Part shown: positions 12,994-23,960 of the stretch, piece after piece
How the letters are laid out: each line of letters starts with the position of its first letter
How positions within the stretch are numbered: the first letter of the stretch is position 1
DNA from: Solenopsis invicta
Lineage: Eukaryota; Arthropoda; Insecta; Hymenoptera; Formicidae
Direction of reading: 5' to 3'
Assembly: GCF_016802725.1 (NCBI RefSeq)
Contig: NC_052666.1
Location: 1,252,501-1,316,500, forward strand
Length of the DNA stretch: 64,000 nt
The notes under the pieces: generated by a model
Seen by the model: only the letters and a program-made list of their open reading frames with translations
The model's database searches: none
What the model was told of the DNA's origin: nothing
Program-made: the position numbers and the translations under genes

Positions 12994-15900
12994 AATGGAC
13001 ATTATGCTGCGTTCACGGAGCATGCTATCAACGTTATTGCATCATTTTATCTTTATTTTACGTCTGTGATACGTATGACTGATAAAGGTAGAATGATGAA
13101 ATATTGCTAATAGCGCGCTCTTCGAACAGCAGCCTTATGTCAGTGGGTTATTGCTTACCTATAACTTTATCCCTGTAACAGTTAAATTAAAGTGCAAATC
13201 TTGGCAGATTCTGTTGGCTGAAAAACCGTAAATGGGAAACATATATTATATTTTGTTATTGCCAATTCTGTTAGCACATTCCATCAATATGCAGCAACCT
13301 CTGTTGGCAAAATACAATAGCACATTGGCAGATTGATGGCAAGCGCCAAGCAGTTTTACTACTGTAAATAAAGCAAGAAACATTTTGCAAAAATGCAACT
13401 ATATATATTAACAGATAGGCAGCCGAAAGCGAGCAAGTCTGCTGAACGCATTAGCGACAAACTGCACTACGACTTTAAGCAGTTTTGCTATTGCGAAAGT
13501 GTCAGCATTCATTAATTATGCAAAAATACAACAGCATCTGTAATTAAAATACATGAGATTAGCAGTTGAAAGCGAACAGGTCTATTTAATACATATTGAT
13601 AACAAATTAATAGCAAAAATTCAAAGAATCTTCACTAAAATAACCAAACTAAAACACGGCATCGTCGATAGATAAATGCGGCAGAGTTTTATTTCTTGTA
13701 AATAAAAAAAAAACTACACAATGATATAGCATTATGGGATTTTTCATTTATATTCTAATTAAGTGATTTTGAAGGTAAATGCTCAAAATTAGGTTCAAAG
13801 ACGAAAATAAATGAGATGCATTTTTGACAAGGCAAATTTTGGTTCTGTAAAAATTAATGCAAAGATTTTATTTTGATTTATTTTTGTTTCTAAAAACAGA
13901 TTTGATCTTTATTTATTGATAATACTCTATCGACATGTCTGGTGATAGATTTGATCAATGTTGCGAATCTGTAAGCACTTTGCGATAAAGAAATCTGTTC
14001 AGAGTTTGTTGTCGCATTGCTATTGCCAGATCTACTCTGGCCTTCAATTTGATTTCAGAATACGTTTTCAAGATTTTATTCCCATTGGAGATAAACTGAG
14101 GACACAGTCAGTCCTGACTTTGGCATTATCATTCCGTTAACAATTGTTTTCCTTTTAATAATATAATATCCCAAAATGTTGGCAGTTATTACGGTGATTC
14201 TCTTTTGTAGAATTTTTAAATAGTTTAAAAAAATATGTATTTTCCGTTTCTCTCTAAAAATGAAAAAAATAGCACTTGCAACATTTTTGCTTGGCACGTC
14301 TCGTACATTCATCGGATTATATGCACTGCCATACTGATATTCATCGCGAAAATTTGGTGTTCCGACTTTTTACACTGCTTGCAGCGACTCATACATAAAG
14401 TGCGTAAATCGATTTGTTCGAGTGCACACACGCGCGTGCGACTTCGTCTGAATATTCACTGTGTACGGCTAGCACGTATCAGCTGTGCAAACTATGGCAT
14501 GGGTCTGCGTTTTATTGAATTTTCATTAACTATGCCACGTCTGGAACGATAAAATGCAAGTATACTTCACTGAATTTTAAGACGATATAATATTAACAAT
14601 TTAGCCGTACACGAGGAAATTCTTCGCAAATTTTCGAATTGGACATCGACGTGCAATTTGCGATTATTAAAATATTTCGGTCATCTTCAAGTATTTATTG
14701 AATATTTATTTAAAAAGTTTAGATACTTAAGGAGTTTCTCCAGTTTAAAAAAATAGATCGAAATTATATGACTTCATTCACATACCTTTTACAAAAGTCT
14801 TTGGCATTGCCATCTTCAAAATGATAAATAATTAATAAAATTTAAGTAATAAAAACGATAATTTGTTATTTAAAAATATCTTTTTTATAATATTAATAAA
14901 TATTCATGTAAAAAAATTATTCATAATAATTTAAATATAAAAACAAGCGATGTTGTTACATGTTCATTAATGTGTGTGTGATATCATATTTAAAGAAAAT
15001 TGTGTAATTCATGTAAACATTTGTGTAAACCTTTTATATTACAAAAATTATATGGTAAAACTTCATTTTTTTTTAAATTTTAAAATGTACTTTTCAATAT
15101 CATTCTTCTTATGAATATAATTCTTTTTAATTTCTTACATTTGTTTGAGATTAAATTACTTAAAAAATTACTTTTTTTCTCTCGTAAAACTCAATATTAA
15201 TTTAAAAAATTATTTTAAAAAACGTCATACAATCAAAAAATTCGAGAAAATTTGGAATGCCTATATATATTAATTATAAATTTATTTTCAAATTTGTTCA
15301 AATTTTTATATTGTGAAAAGATTGGAGAACTTCCTTAAAAGTATCTAAAAATGTCATTTTGTTCTACAAGATTAATTTATATCAATATACCACACACTCG
15401 ATTCGTCTCGGATGGCAGATATTTAGTTAAGAAAACGAGGGCGACGCGCACGATGAACTTACACGACGCGTGTGTGCCCCTGTAAATCAATAAAATAAAC
15501 ACGAATCGAGAATCTAGTACATAACAACCAAGCAGAGGCAGCGAACGCAACGTAAACAAGACAAATCGTCGTTTCTGTTCGCCACCATACAGTAGCCCTT
15601 AACGATCTAGTCGCTATTAATCGTACATTAACAAGATTATATCCTAGGAATAATTGTACGGCGTGTGTGACTGTAGCGTGCGTTTACCAAAGATTTTCGA
15701 ACTTTTCACGCTAAGCATTCCTAATTGTTAATTAATCACGGTGGCATGGTGTGTAGAAAAGATTTCGTAAATAAAAACTTGCCACACTCTTTATCTATGG
15801 TAGCTGTAAGGACACACGTTCTTGTACATATGTATATAAATATATATACATATATTATACATATATATATAAAATCTCTCGTAAGTCGGTCGATATATAC

Positions 15901-16107
15901 TTATCTTTAATTTACGTTATAATATAATAAACGTTTCAAGGTAAAACGCTGTAATATCAAGTTACAAAGAAGAATGATATCGTTAAACTCTAATCTGCAG
16001 AAATATTTTCTTCAGTAAATCGCGTAAATTTCTCCCAAAATGTGTTGTACATCGATCTAATAAAACCGTAACGAAAGATATTGAAAGTAATATTGAATAT
16101 TTATTAT

Positions 16108-16240
16108 ATAGAAAGTGAATCTTAATGACTGTGTCAACATTTTACCATGAGAGAGACCTAATTGTAAAGAATTATATTTAGTGGATTATACGGTTGCATT
16201 CGGTAAAACATTAACGCAACCATTAAGATTCACCCTGTAT
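16108..16240. mobile_element. about 130-bp inverted-repeat element related to the 2601 family
   Basis: The left arm (gtgaatcttaatgactgtgt, then acattttacc) pairs with the right arm (ggtaaaacattaacgcaacc, then attaagattcac) and the right end is caccctgtat. It lies just downstream of RNASEH2A on the gene's 3' side. Confidence 0.5.
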
Positions 16241-16437
16241 CTTAGATATTTTTAGAGGAAAAGATACGTTTAATCCACTTTTACTCTGAATGTCTCGTAC
16301 ATGTCTTGATTAAATATAAAAATCATCACTAAACATTATAAGCTATATAATAATTCGATATTGTCTTACGTTAAGGCTCTTTAAAATCCCATTATATGAG
16401 CACAATGAGAAGGAAGGAAATCAGCATAAAGCAAACA

Positions 16438-18943
16438 TCATAAGGTAGTTGCATTGGATAGACAACGTTCCGTGAAGAACGGATGCTTTTTCACATGACC
16501 GTTGGACGATTTAGCCGGGGATTTGGCGAAAAATTTCAAGATCTTCTGCTCGTTGGTAGTTTCTGGCTCCTCCGTTTCTTCCCATTCCACCGTCAACGCT
16601 TTCGATTCGAGAATCTGCTCGGCGGTGGACCAGCTAAACCGGACGAGTTGCGGAAAACCGAATACCCGGTCCACGTTCGTGGACAGCCACTTTTTCGTCA
16701 CTGGATCGGTGGGATAGCCGCTGCCGTACTGCGTCTCGATGTTTTCACCCTCGCGAAACCGCCACGCGCGTATCGCGTGATCCCGCGTCACCTTGGCACA
16801 TATGCTGGCCGCGCTGACGATCGGATAGGTCGCGTCGGCCTTTTTTGCTACGACTATCTTGATCCCGGGAAACACACCTTTTAGTCGCGCCTGATATGAT
16901 TCAGGCTTGCCCACAGTGTCCACGTAGATCTCAGCGACATTCACGCCTGCCTCGATCGCTCCCTGGATTAAATTTGTAGCTGATATCATGGAGACCTCGT
17001 TCAACGAGACCTTGGTGCGACGATACATGCTATTGGAGATAATGTTCGGCGATATCGCCTCAATCGCCCAACCGATGTTCTCTTTACGCTCGCAGATGTC
17101 GTCAAATATCTCATCGCGTTTCTTCTCTGTCAGGCTCTTGGAATCGGCACAGCCCAGATCAACGAGCAGTTGTTTCTGAGATAACGGAGCGTACGAGATT
17201 CCATAGACCATCGGACCTAAAACCGGACCGCGACCCGCCTCATCGACTCCGAGCTGACACGGTTCATCCTTGCAAATCTTGGGAACCTGTATAATATTTC
17301 GCATCGATAAATCAACAGTTCAATTACATCTTGATATCTCTGCATTCTTTTAACACTTGACGTACACTTTAGGATATTTGTATCCTATGTATTTTTCTTG
17401 AAAATATTTTGTTGATTATAATTAATTATATTTATATATTTTTTTAGTATATAACCATACAAATACTTTCTAAAAATGTTTCTTAAAATATATGTTATGT
17501 GATCAATTTTATATACTTATAAAAGTAATGAAAAATAAAATTACCAATGGACACAAATGACCAATCATGTATAAGAGTCTGAGTAATAAAGGTGTGTGTT
17601 AAGTGTTAAGAATTGTTTAGTTAAAAATTATCGAAATTTAAAAACTGCAAACTTCTTAGGTTTATACTTTTTTTTCTATGTACAATCTATAAGATTTTAA
17701 TATTTTTGATTATGCTTTGACACATAAAGCCTTAATATTTGTTTCTTCATCAACAATATTTGCAAAGTATTTATAAAATGAAATATTATAATGGAGCCAT
17801 ATTCGACACACAATAGTGGCCATGAAAATAGAACCACTGAGAAAAAAAAACAACAATCATCAATAAAAATACTAAATCAAATTTGTACTAAATTTATATT
17901 TATAATCAATTTATTTCATATTATTTATTACAAACAAGAAATTAAAACAAATTTTTATTTTATTGCAATTTATATTAAAATAAAAGAAATAGTAAACTAG
18001 TATGAATGCATTAAATATTATACAGATGGTATAAGACATACAAGATTTGTACATACAAAAAATCAAATTGTAAAAGTGACTTAAATTAACCCTCCGTTTG
18101 CAATCATATTTTTACTCCTGTCTGTAACTTAGGTTTTGTCTGATATAAGTTTTATACTGTTCTAAGTTTTCGAACAATTTGGAAAATTCTATAGTTGCTT
18201 TCCAACATTAACAGTTTTTTTAAATTTAAATGTTAAAATCTTTATCTGATAAAAAAATTTTAATTTGAGCCGTAAAATTGAGAGTAAAATTGTGCCAAAA
18301 AGCTTGCGTCTAACTGAAACACAGATTCTTGCTTAACACATAACGCATAACCCATTAGAGAATCAATCAAATAAAATCCTTTTATTTCTTTTCACAAGCC
18401 AGAAATGAAAGACTTTGATTGATTAACTTTTTAAGCATTAAGAAAACATTTGTGCTTTGGTCTTCAGAGGATCAATTGTGTATTATACAACTTGGTGAAA
18501 ATTACAAAAGTGAGTAAATTCAATAAAATATTTATAATTTGATTTGTCAAGCTCTAATGAATTTGCTCACTTTTGTAATTTTCATTCAACTAAAGTTTAC
18601 ACAATTGACCTATAGATTGTAGACAGCAGGTTAATTGTTATACTTATAAAAACCAACAAAATACATTCATATTTACATTTGGAAACATATTCGCAGTTAT
18701 AATGTCAAATGTACATAGAATTATTTATTTTATCAACATTGTTTCGTTTCATTTTATTCATAAATGATAAAAAAAAATATTTACCGCCGAAAAGTGAATC
18801 TTGTTGACGCTGTGGCAGCTACGTTCGAAAAATGAATGTAAATCTTCTCTGCGAATGAGGCCGTTAATTGCTTCTTTGCACAAATCTTCCTCCTCCTCCT
18901 CTCGATTGCCATTTTTCATCGCACTTTCATTCTTCTCATTCAT
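16438..18943 (-). CDS. RNASEH2A: ribonuclease H2 subunit A
   Basis: This is the catalytic subunit of RNase H2, which nicks RNA in RNA:DNA hybrids and starts ribonucleotide excision in the nucleus. Two exons join in phase 0: 18785-18943 (donor GCG/gtaaat) and 16438-17286 (acceptor atacag), giving about 335 residues, close to insect RNase H2A length. Exon 2 opens with VPKICKDEPC and the active-site motif DEAGRGPVLGPMVYG. Then come YVDTVG, KADATYP, VSAASICAKVTRD and YGSGYPTDP. In exon 2 numbering that includes six intronic residues, the catalytic acids are D21, E22, D129 and D157. The tail ends FFTERCLSNATTL, matching the family C-terminus. An open frame beginning at 17304 starts inside the intron and is not the true start. 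The ATG at 18943 (aaaaATG context) is preferred; an in-frame ATG at 18997 would add 18 residues. Confidence 0.93.
17287..18784 (-). other. RNASEH2A intron 1
   Basis: AT-rich intron without a recognised gene. It contains a 135-bp inverted repeat at 18474-18608, listed separately. Confidence 0.8.
18474..18608. repeat. inverted repeat, probable MITE
   Basis: The word caattgtgta...gaaaattacaaaagtgag on the left pairs with ctcacttttgtaattttc...tacacaattg on the right. Arms are about 35 bp and non-coding. Confidence 0.5.
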
Positions 18944-19334
18944 TTTTACAATTTTATACCGGCGTAAGCGCTCGATCAAAACAAAGCATTCTAACATGAT
19001 CTAACATAACCTTAAACTTCTTTCAAGTCACATGTGGTCACATGGGTCATACCATTTCCACGTGGAATACCTCTATGTAAAATATATGGTTTATGCTTGA
19101 GTACTATTCTAATTTGTTCTAATTTGTTTCATGAATGAAAAATAGCTTCCACAATTGCCACTAATATAATAAATTATATAGTAAGTATAATATATAGAAT
19201 GAATTTTATTGTTCAACCACAATTTTTATCCTACCAGAAAAATTATATATTGACTACACGTTTAATCGATTTAGGCACCATTATTTTGGCATAAGCCATT
19301 TTTTATATAATAAAAAATCAAGAACTTTATAATG

Positions 19335-20085
19335 TATTATTCAAATATTTATAATAACAATTGCAAATTTTTAACTAAGTTGATAAATGCCATCGCTCGT
19401 CAATTACATCGACTCTATTTGACGGTTACAAAAATTTATCCGTGACTGACCAATCTTTTCGTAATACCTCATCAGTGCTGATACCAAATATTAAACAATA
19501 TTAAATAAATAACATTGATAGAGAAATAGTCTACTCGTTATACAGGTTATCAAATTTGAAATTTAACTCAAATTTAAAAGTTAAAATTTCAACAATGCGT
19601 AGGAGAACTAAAGACAATATATGTGCCATGGTTTCCCAAGTTATTTTACAATCACATTTTATTTCTATCAAAAATAATACGGATGGACGAAATGATATTT
19701 ACAAGAAAAATAAAATTGTAAACCAGTATCAACCAAAGAAATTGTATACAGTCCCAGTGTAAATAAATAAAGGATAAAAAAATTTTTGTTTTTTTATCAT
19801 TTTCTCTGAAACAAAATAAGAATGAGCAAATAGCTTTTTTCTTAGTAATCTCCCATATATACTCTCAAAGTTTAACATTTAAATTCGGGACATTTAATAT
19901 GTATGTATTAAATTAACATTTATTTATTGAAAAAAAAAAAAAACAAACAAACTTTATGTGTTTTTTCACATAATCCGCAGCTATCTGCTGCACGCAAGCT
20001 ACAGTCTCGGATGTACATACATACCATATTTTGCTTCGAAATTTGTAATTTTTGTGAAAAGGATTTTTTTTTTTAATGAAAGCGT
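19335..20085. repeat. segmental direct repeat, left copy
   Basis: The segment is a diverged direct duplicate of 23229-23960. Shared words include aaaaatt(a)caaatttttat-like starts, gataccaaa, tactcgttatac, aacaatg, acaatcacat, the tctcaaagtttaacattta block and cacataatccgcag. Identity looks around 80% with small indels. It carries a decayed copy of the last RRP5 exon and ends immediately before the first FBXL4-like exon. Confidence 0.75.
19958..20085 (-). pseudogene. pseudo-exon: decayed copy of the last RRP5/PDCD11 exon
   Basis: On the minus strand this matches the real last exon at 23820-23976, from the cataatccgcag end through the gcttcgaaattt block. It has a ~5-bp insertion after the gatgtac word, T-run expansion and substitutions that destroy the frame. 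The exon's acceptor side is not preserved. It therefore came with the surrounding segmental duplication and is not expressed as part of RRP5. Confidence 0.7.
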
Positions 20086-20100
20086 TTCATTTTCTTTTAG

Positions 20101-22728
20101 AGAAAAAAATATGGCAACGGCCACATTCTTCATTCAGGTGTTCTTTTTTATTATGAGAATGCTAATAAATATCCCTACATTGACAAAATATCTGTAGGAG
20201 AGGACGATTATAAAACGGATTTTGTTTATCAATTTGTAAAAAATAAATTTTTTTACCAATGGGATAATCGTAACACATCTTGTTTTGATAACATAATTGG
20301 ACCACCTGAGAAATATACAAATTATGACAATTCTTGTCAGCCGTTTGATGAGGTATGTTACTGACTACAATTATAACACATTGTATAACCTATCTATTTA
20401 ATCACATTCTACCTTTCCACTACTTTATTCTGTAATATTTAACACCGCAATTTGTAACTTTTAAGTTAACTGATATATTTTAATTGTAGACTGCTTATGA
20501 ATCAAGATCAGACGAAGTAGAACTGAACTTAATTGATTGCCAATTTTTGAATTGGATTGGCAAATACAATATGAATACAAATTTTATTAGTATGTAAAAT
20601 TTGCATTAATAGATAAGATTTTGTCAAAAGTATAGTTCTCTTTTTAAAAAGATTGTATTTTCTATTTTGCAGATATTGAGTTTCATGAAGCTGTATATCC
20701 TATTAAACTCTGCATGCACGTAATAGATAATTCTGATAACTTAGTTCGAATTTGGGTTAAAAATTATGATAATCAGTGGTTTATGTTATGGCACAAAAGT
20801 GATGGATCTTGTCTCCAACGAGATTTAACCCTATTTTTACTGCCTTTACGATTGTGTAAATTTAAAACTGTAATGCTGAGATTAGAATTTCAAAATAGCA
20901 TTTTAAGTTTTAATTGCACAAAACTAGCTGCTGTAATGCTTATCGGTACATCAGAATTAATACTTCCTAAAAGACCCAATCAAGATTTAGCTTATCTATT
21001 GAAATATATCAAGAATTCCAGTAGATGGATTCCAGGGGAAATTCCTTATTTAGATATTGGATACGAGGATATATATTATCTTCAAAAGGAATTTCGTAAA
21101 TATTTCATTATTTCTAAAAGGTATAATCACTTAAATAACTTTAAATAAGACTACTTTAAATAATAAATTCAATATTTCTTTATTCTCTTAAAGATAAAAA
21201 TTAATTTACTCAAATGTTGCTTGCAGAAATACAGAGTTTTCATAAATGTGAACATGAATATAAGCATGTATCTCAATCTCCTAAACAAGAATATAATGGT
21301 TGCTCTTTGTTAAAAGATGAATCGAAATGTAAAAAGTTTAAAGAAAATATTCAGTTCTCTTCAGATGAATCCAAGAAGCTATCACATTCCAATTTTTCTA
21401 TGTTTCCAGTAAAGTATTTTAAGAAATTTATTTATCACAATAATATTTACTGTTAATATTATCTCATGTATTGTACTAACATTATTTTATTTTTGCAGAA
21501 TGAAATAATATTAGAAATATTTAAAAAATTAGATTTACAGTCATTACGTTGTATGAGTCAGGTCAATAAACACTTGAATATTTTATCATGGGACCCTATG
21601 TTTTACAAAAACTTGAACATGAGAGATACACACTTTACGTGTTGGAATTCTGATATAGCTACTAAATTCCGTTATTATGCTCCCAGATGCGAATACTTGT
21701 CACAATTGGATCTGTCATTTTGTTTATTTCTTGTTTCGGAATTTATTGATTTTCTTGATACATGTGGCAGACATTAACACACCTGAAACTAAATTACTGT
21801 CGTTCTATCAATGACTTAGCTATACGTAAAATTTCAGAGATATCTAAAAATTTGAAACGTATATATGTATGTAAATATAATTGTTAAAATTATAGATAAG
21901 ATGTATATGATTAATTTATATGTATTTTTTATATTAGAATTGGATCTAAATTACTGTGGAGAAGATATAACCAGTGAAGGAGTTTCGTATCTCGAAAGAC
22001 TCGAATTTTTGGAACGTTTACATCTTCAAGAGATAGATTATATAGAAATTTATACTCTTTGTAATATACTGAGGAATAATCGACAGATGCGTGACTTGAA
22101 CATAGCAGGCGTACTAATAGGTACGCCTACAGTGGATGTAGTTGCAATAGAGTTGAAAAATTCATGTCCAAATTTGGAAAGCATAAATTTCGAAGGAGAA
22201 AACTCTATTACGTGGCAAGGTATTGATGCTCTTGCTGAGTGTAAAAATTTACAGGAATTGAATATTGGAGGGTACGTGACTTTTTTTAATACATATTACC
22301 ATATTTTCATTGAAAATTCGATCTGTTTGCCTGTCTTACATGCATTTTGAAACAGCTATATTTTTTTATTTGCGAATGAAGGACTGTAATAATCATAACT
22401 CGTTTACAACAGGTGTGTAAGCTACAATTGGAGTAGTGATAGTTTCCATAGATTGTTATCTTCTTGTCAACACTTGGAAAATATCAACTTAGGAAATTTT
22501 CAGGGAATCACCGATCGTGATTTGACAACACTGATGCTGTGCAAAAACTTAAAATACTTAGATTTGTCAAACATACTTGTACCATCTGACATATGTTCCG
22601 AGATTTTATTGAAGTGTTCGAAACTGGAAAAGATTGATCTTTACTGTACTGGTATTAAGAAAAGTTTGATTGATCAATGGAACGAAGAATATCAGCATAT
22701 ATTAATTATCCATGATAATGTAGTTTAA
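20101..22728 (+). CDS. FBXL4: FBXL4-like F-box/leucine-rich repeat protein (one apparent frameshift)
   Basis: Seven exons were traced: 20101-20352, 20490-20589, 20673-21095, 21227-21408, 21499-21858, 21938-22271 and 22413-22728, about 655 residues in total. Order of parts: a discoidin-like N-terminal domain (IEFHEAVYPIKLCMHVID; VMLRLEFQN), a linker, an F-box (FPNEIILEIFKKLDLQSLRC; the FP and NE fall in adjacent exons), then LRRs (YLSQLDLSF, LTHLKLNYC, LDLNYCGED, LEKIDLYC) to the stop. FBXL4 is a mitochondrial-associated SCF-type substrate adaptor that restrains mitophagy; the order and length fit that family. At about 21774 the frame breaks between DTCGRH and LTHLKLNYC; one T added to the TT there would restore it. 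The first coding exon was not identified, because the acceptor at 20099-20100 is used but no in-frame ATG exists in exon 20101. Poly(A) signals lie at about 22888. The protein is divergent, so a paralogue is possible. Confidence 0.8.
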
Positions 22729-23228
22729 AAATTATGATTCATCACAAATGTGCTAATTATTTAGAATATGGATCTTATCACAAATTTTGATATATACTTA
22801 TTCAATTTTAATATGAAACGACAGAATCTGACAGAGAAAGAACGCTTAGTCTCGCAAAGCAAATTGTTAATACTGAAATATACCCAATAAATAAAGATTA
22901 ATTGAAATTAATAGAAATAAATTTATTTCGATATTTTCGAATTTGAGCTTCAGATTTTTTGAGTCCATTTGAATTAAAAAGAATATGTGGGACATGTCGG
23001 GTTAATCACGTCATATGTTCTATTTTAAGGTCTAATTAGATAATTCAAGTATATAGCACCATTAACCAGATTGGTTGGTCATGGGTCGTCGGGTGTCAGA
23101 CAATGAGAGTCGATCTACTCTAATCAATGCCAATCAGCTCCGATAGGCTTTTTCACACATTGTTTAGTCGTGTCCGCATTGAACTCATAGAACTTATAGT
23201 ATAATTATATATTATTATAGTATAATTG
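22729..23228. other. FBXL4-like 3' flank
   Basis: Contains the probable poly(A) signals (aataaataaa, about 22888) and otherwise AT-rich sequence with no recognised feature. Confidence 0.5.
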
Positions 23229-23960
23229 AATAATGTATCAATCAAATATTTATGTTAAAAATTGCAAATTTTTATCTAAGTTGATAACGTCATCGCTTTT
23301 CAATTATCTCTGGGCCCATTTGATGGTTACGAAAATTTACCCATGGCCTGCAATCTTTTTGTAATACCTCATCGCTGATACCAAATTTTAAATATATAAA
23401 ATTGATAGAGAAATATTCTACTCGTTATACAAGTTATCAAATTTAAAATTTAACTCGAATTTAAAAGTTGAAACTTCAACAGTGCCTAGGAGAACTAAAA
23501 AACAATGGTTTCCTAAGTCATTTTACAATCACATTTCATTTCTATCAAAAATAATACAGATGGACAAAACTATATTTACAAAAAAATAATTATTAACAAT
23601 ATCAATTAAAGAAATTATATGTGGACCCAGTGTAAATAAATAAAAAATTTTTGTTCATTATTTTCTTTGAAACAAAATAAGAATAAGCAAATGTTTAAGA
23701 TTTTTTCTTATCAATCTCCTATGTACTCTCAAAGTTTAACATTTAAATTCGAGACATTTTATATATGCGTCAAATTAACATTATTTAATGAAAAAAAAAA
23801 GAAACTTATATTATACAATTTATATATGATTTTCCACATAATCCGCAGCCATCTGCCGCACGCGAGCTACAGCCTCAGATGTACCGTATTTTTCTTCGAA
23901 ATTTATAAATTTTGTGAAGAGGGTTTTTATTTTTCTCGGTGGAAGCGTCTGGACGCATGC
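23229..23960. repeat. segmental direct repeat, right copy
   Basis: This is the partner of 19335-20085. It includes the intact last exon of RRP5 (minus strand) and its 3' flank. The intact exon makes it the probable source copy. Confidence 0.75.

Larger units (their letters stand above)
10697..16437. other. 3' flank of the beat-like gene and intergenic DNA
   Basis: No gene was recognised. A possible polyadenylation signal (aataaa) for the beat-like gene occurs at about 11104. The rest is AT-rich with MITEs (listed separately). GC-richer blocks at 13180-13560 and 15380-15720 have no supported reading frame and could be untranslated or old repeat sequence. The frames at 10795-11094 and 14235-14552 lack recognisable domains or splice context. 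Confidence 0.5.

Noticed and set aside
16483..17179. Plus-strand open frames opposite RNASEH2A
   Set aside because: Antisense shadows of a conserved minus-strand exon.
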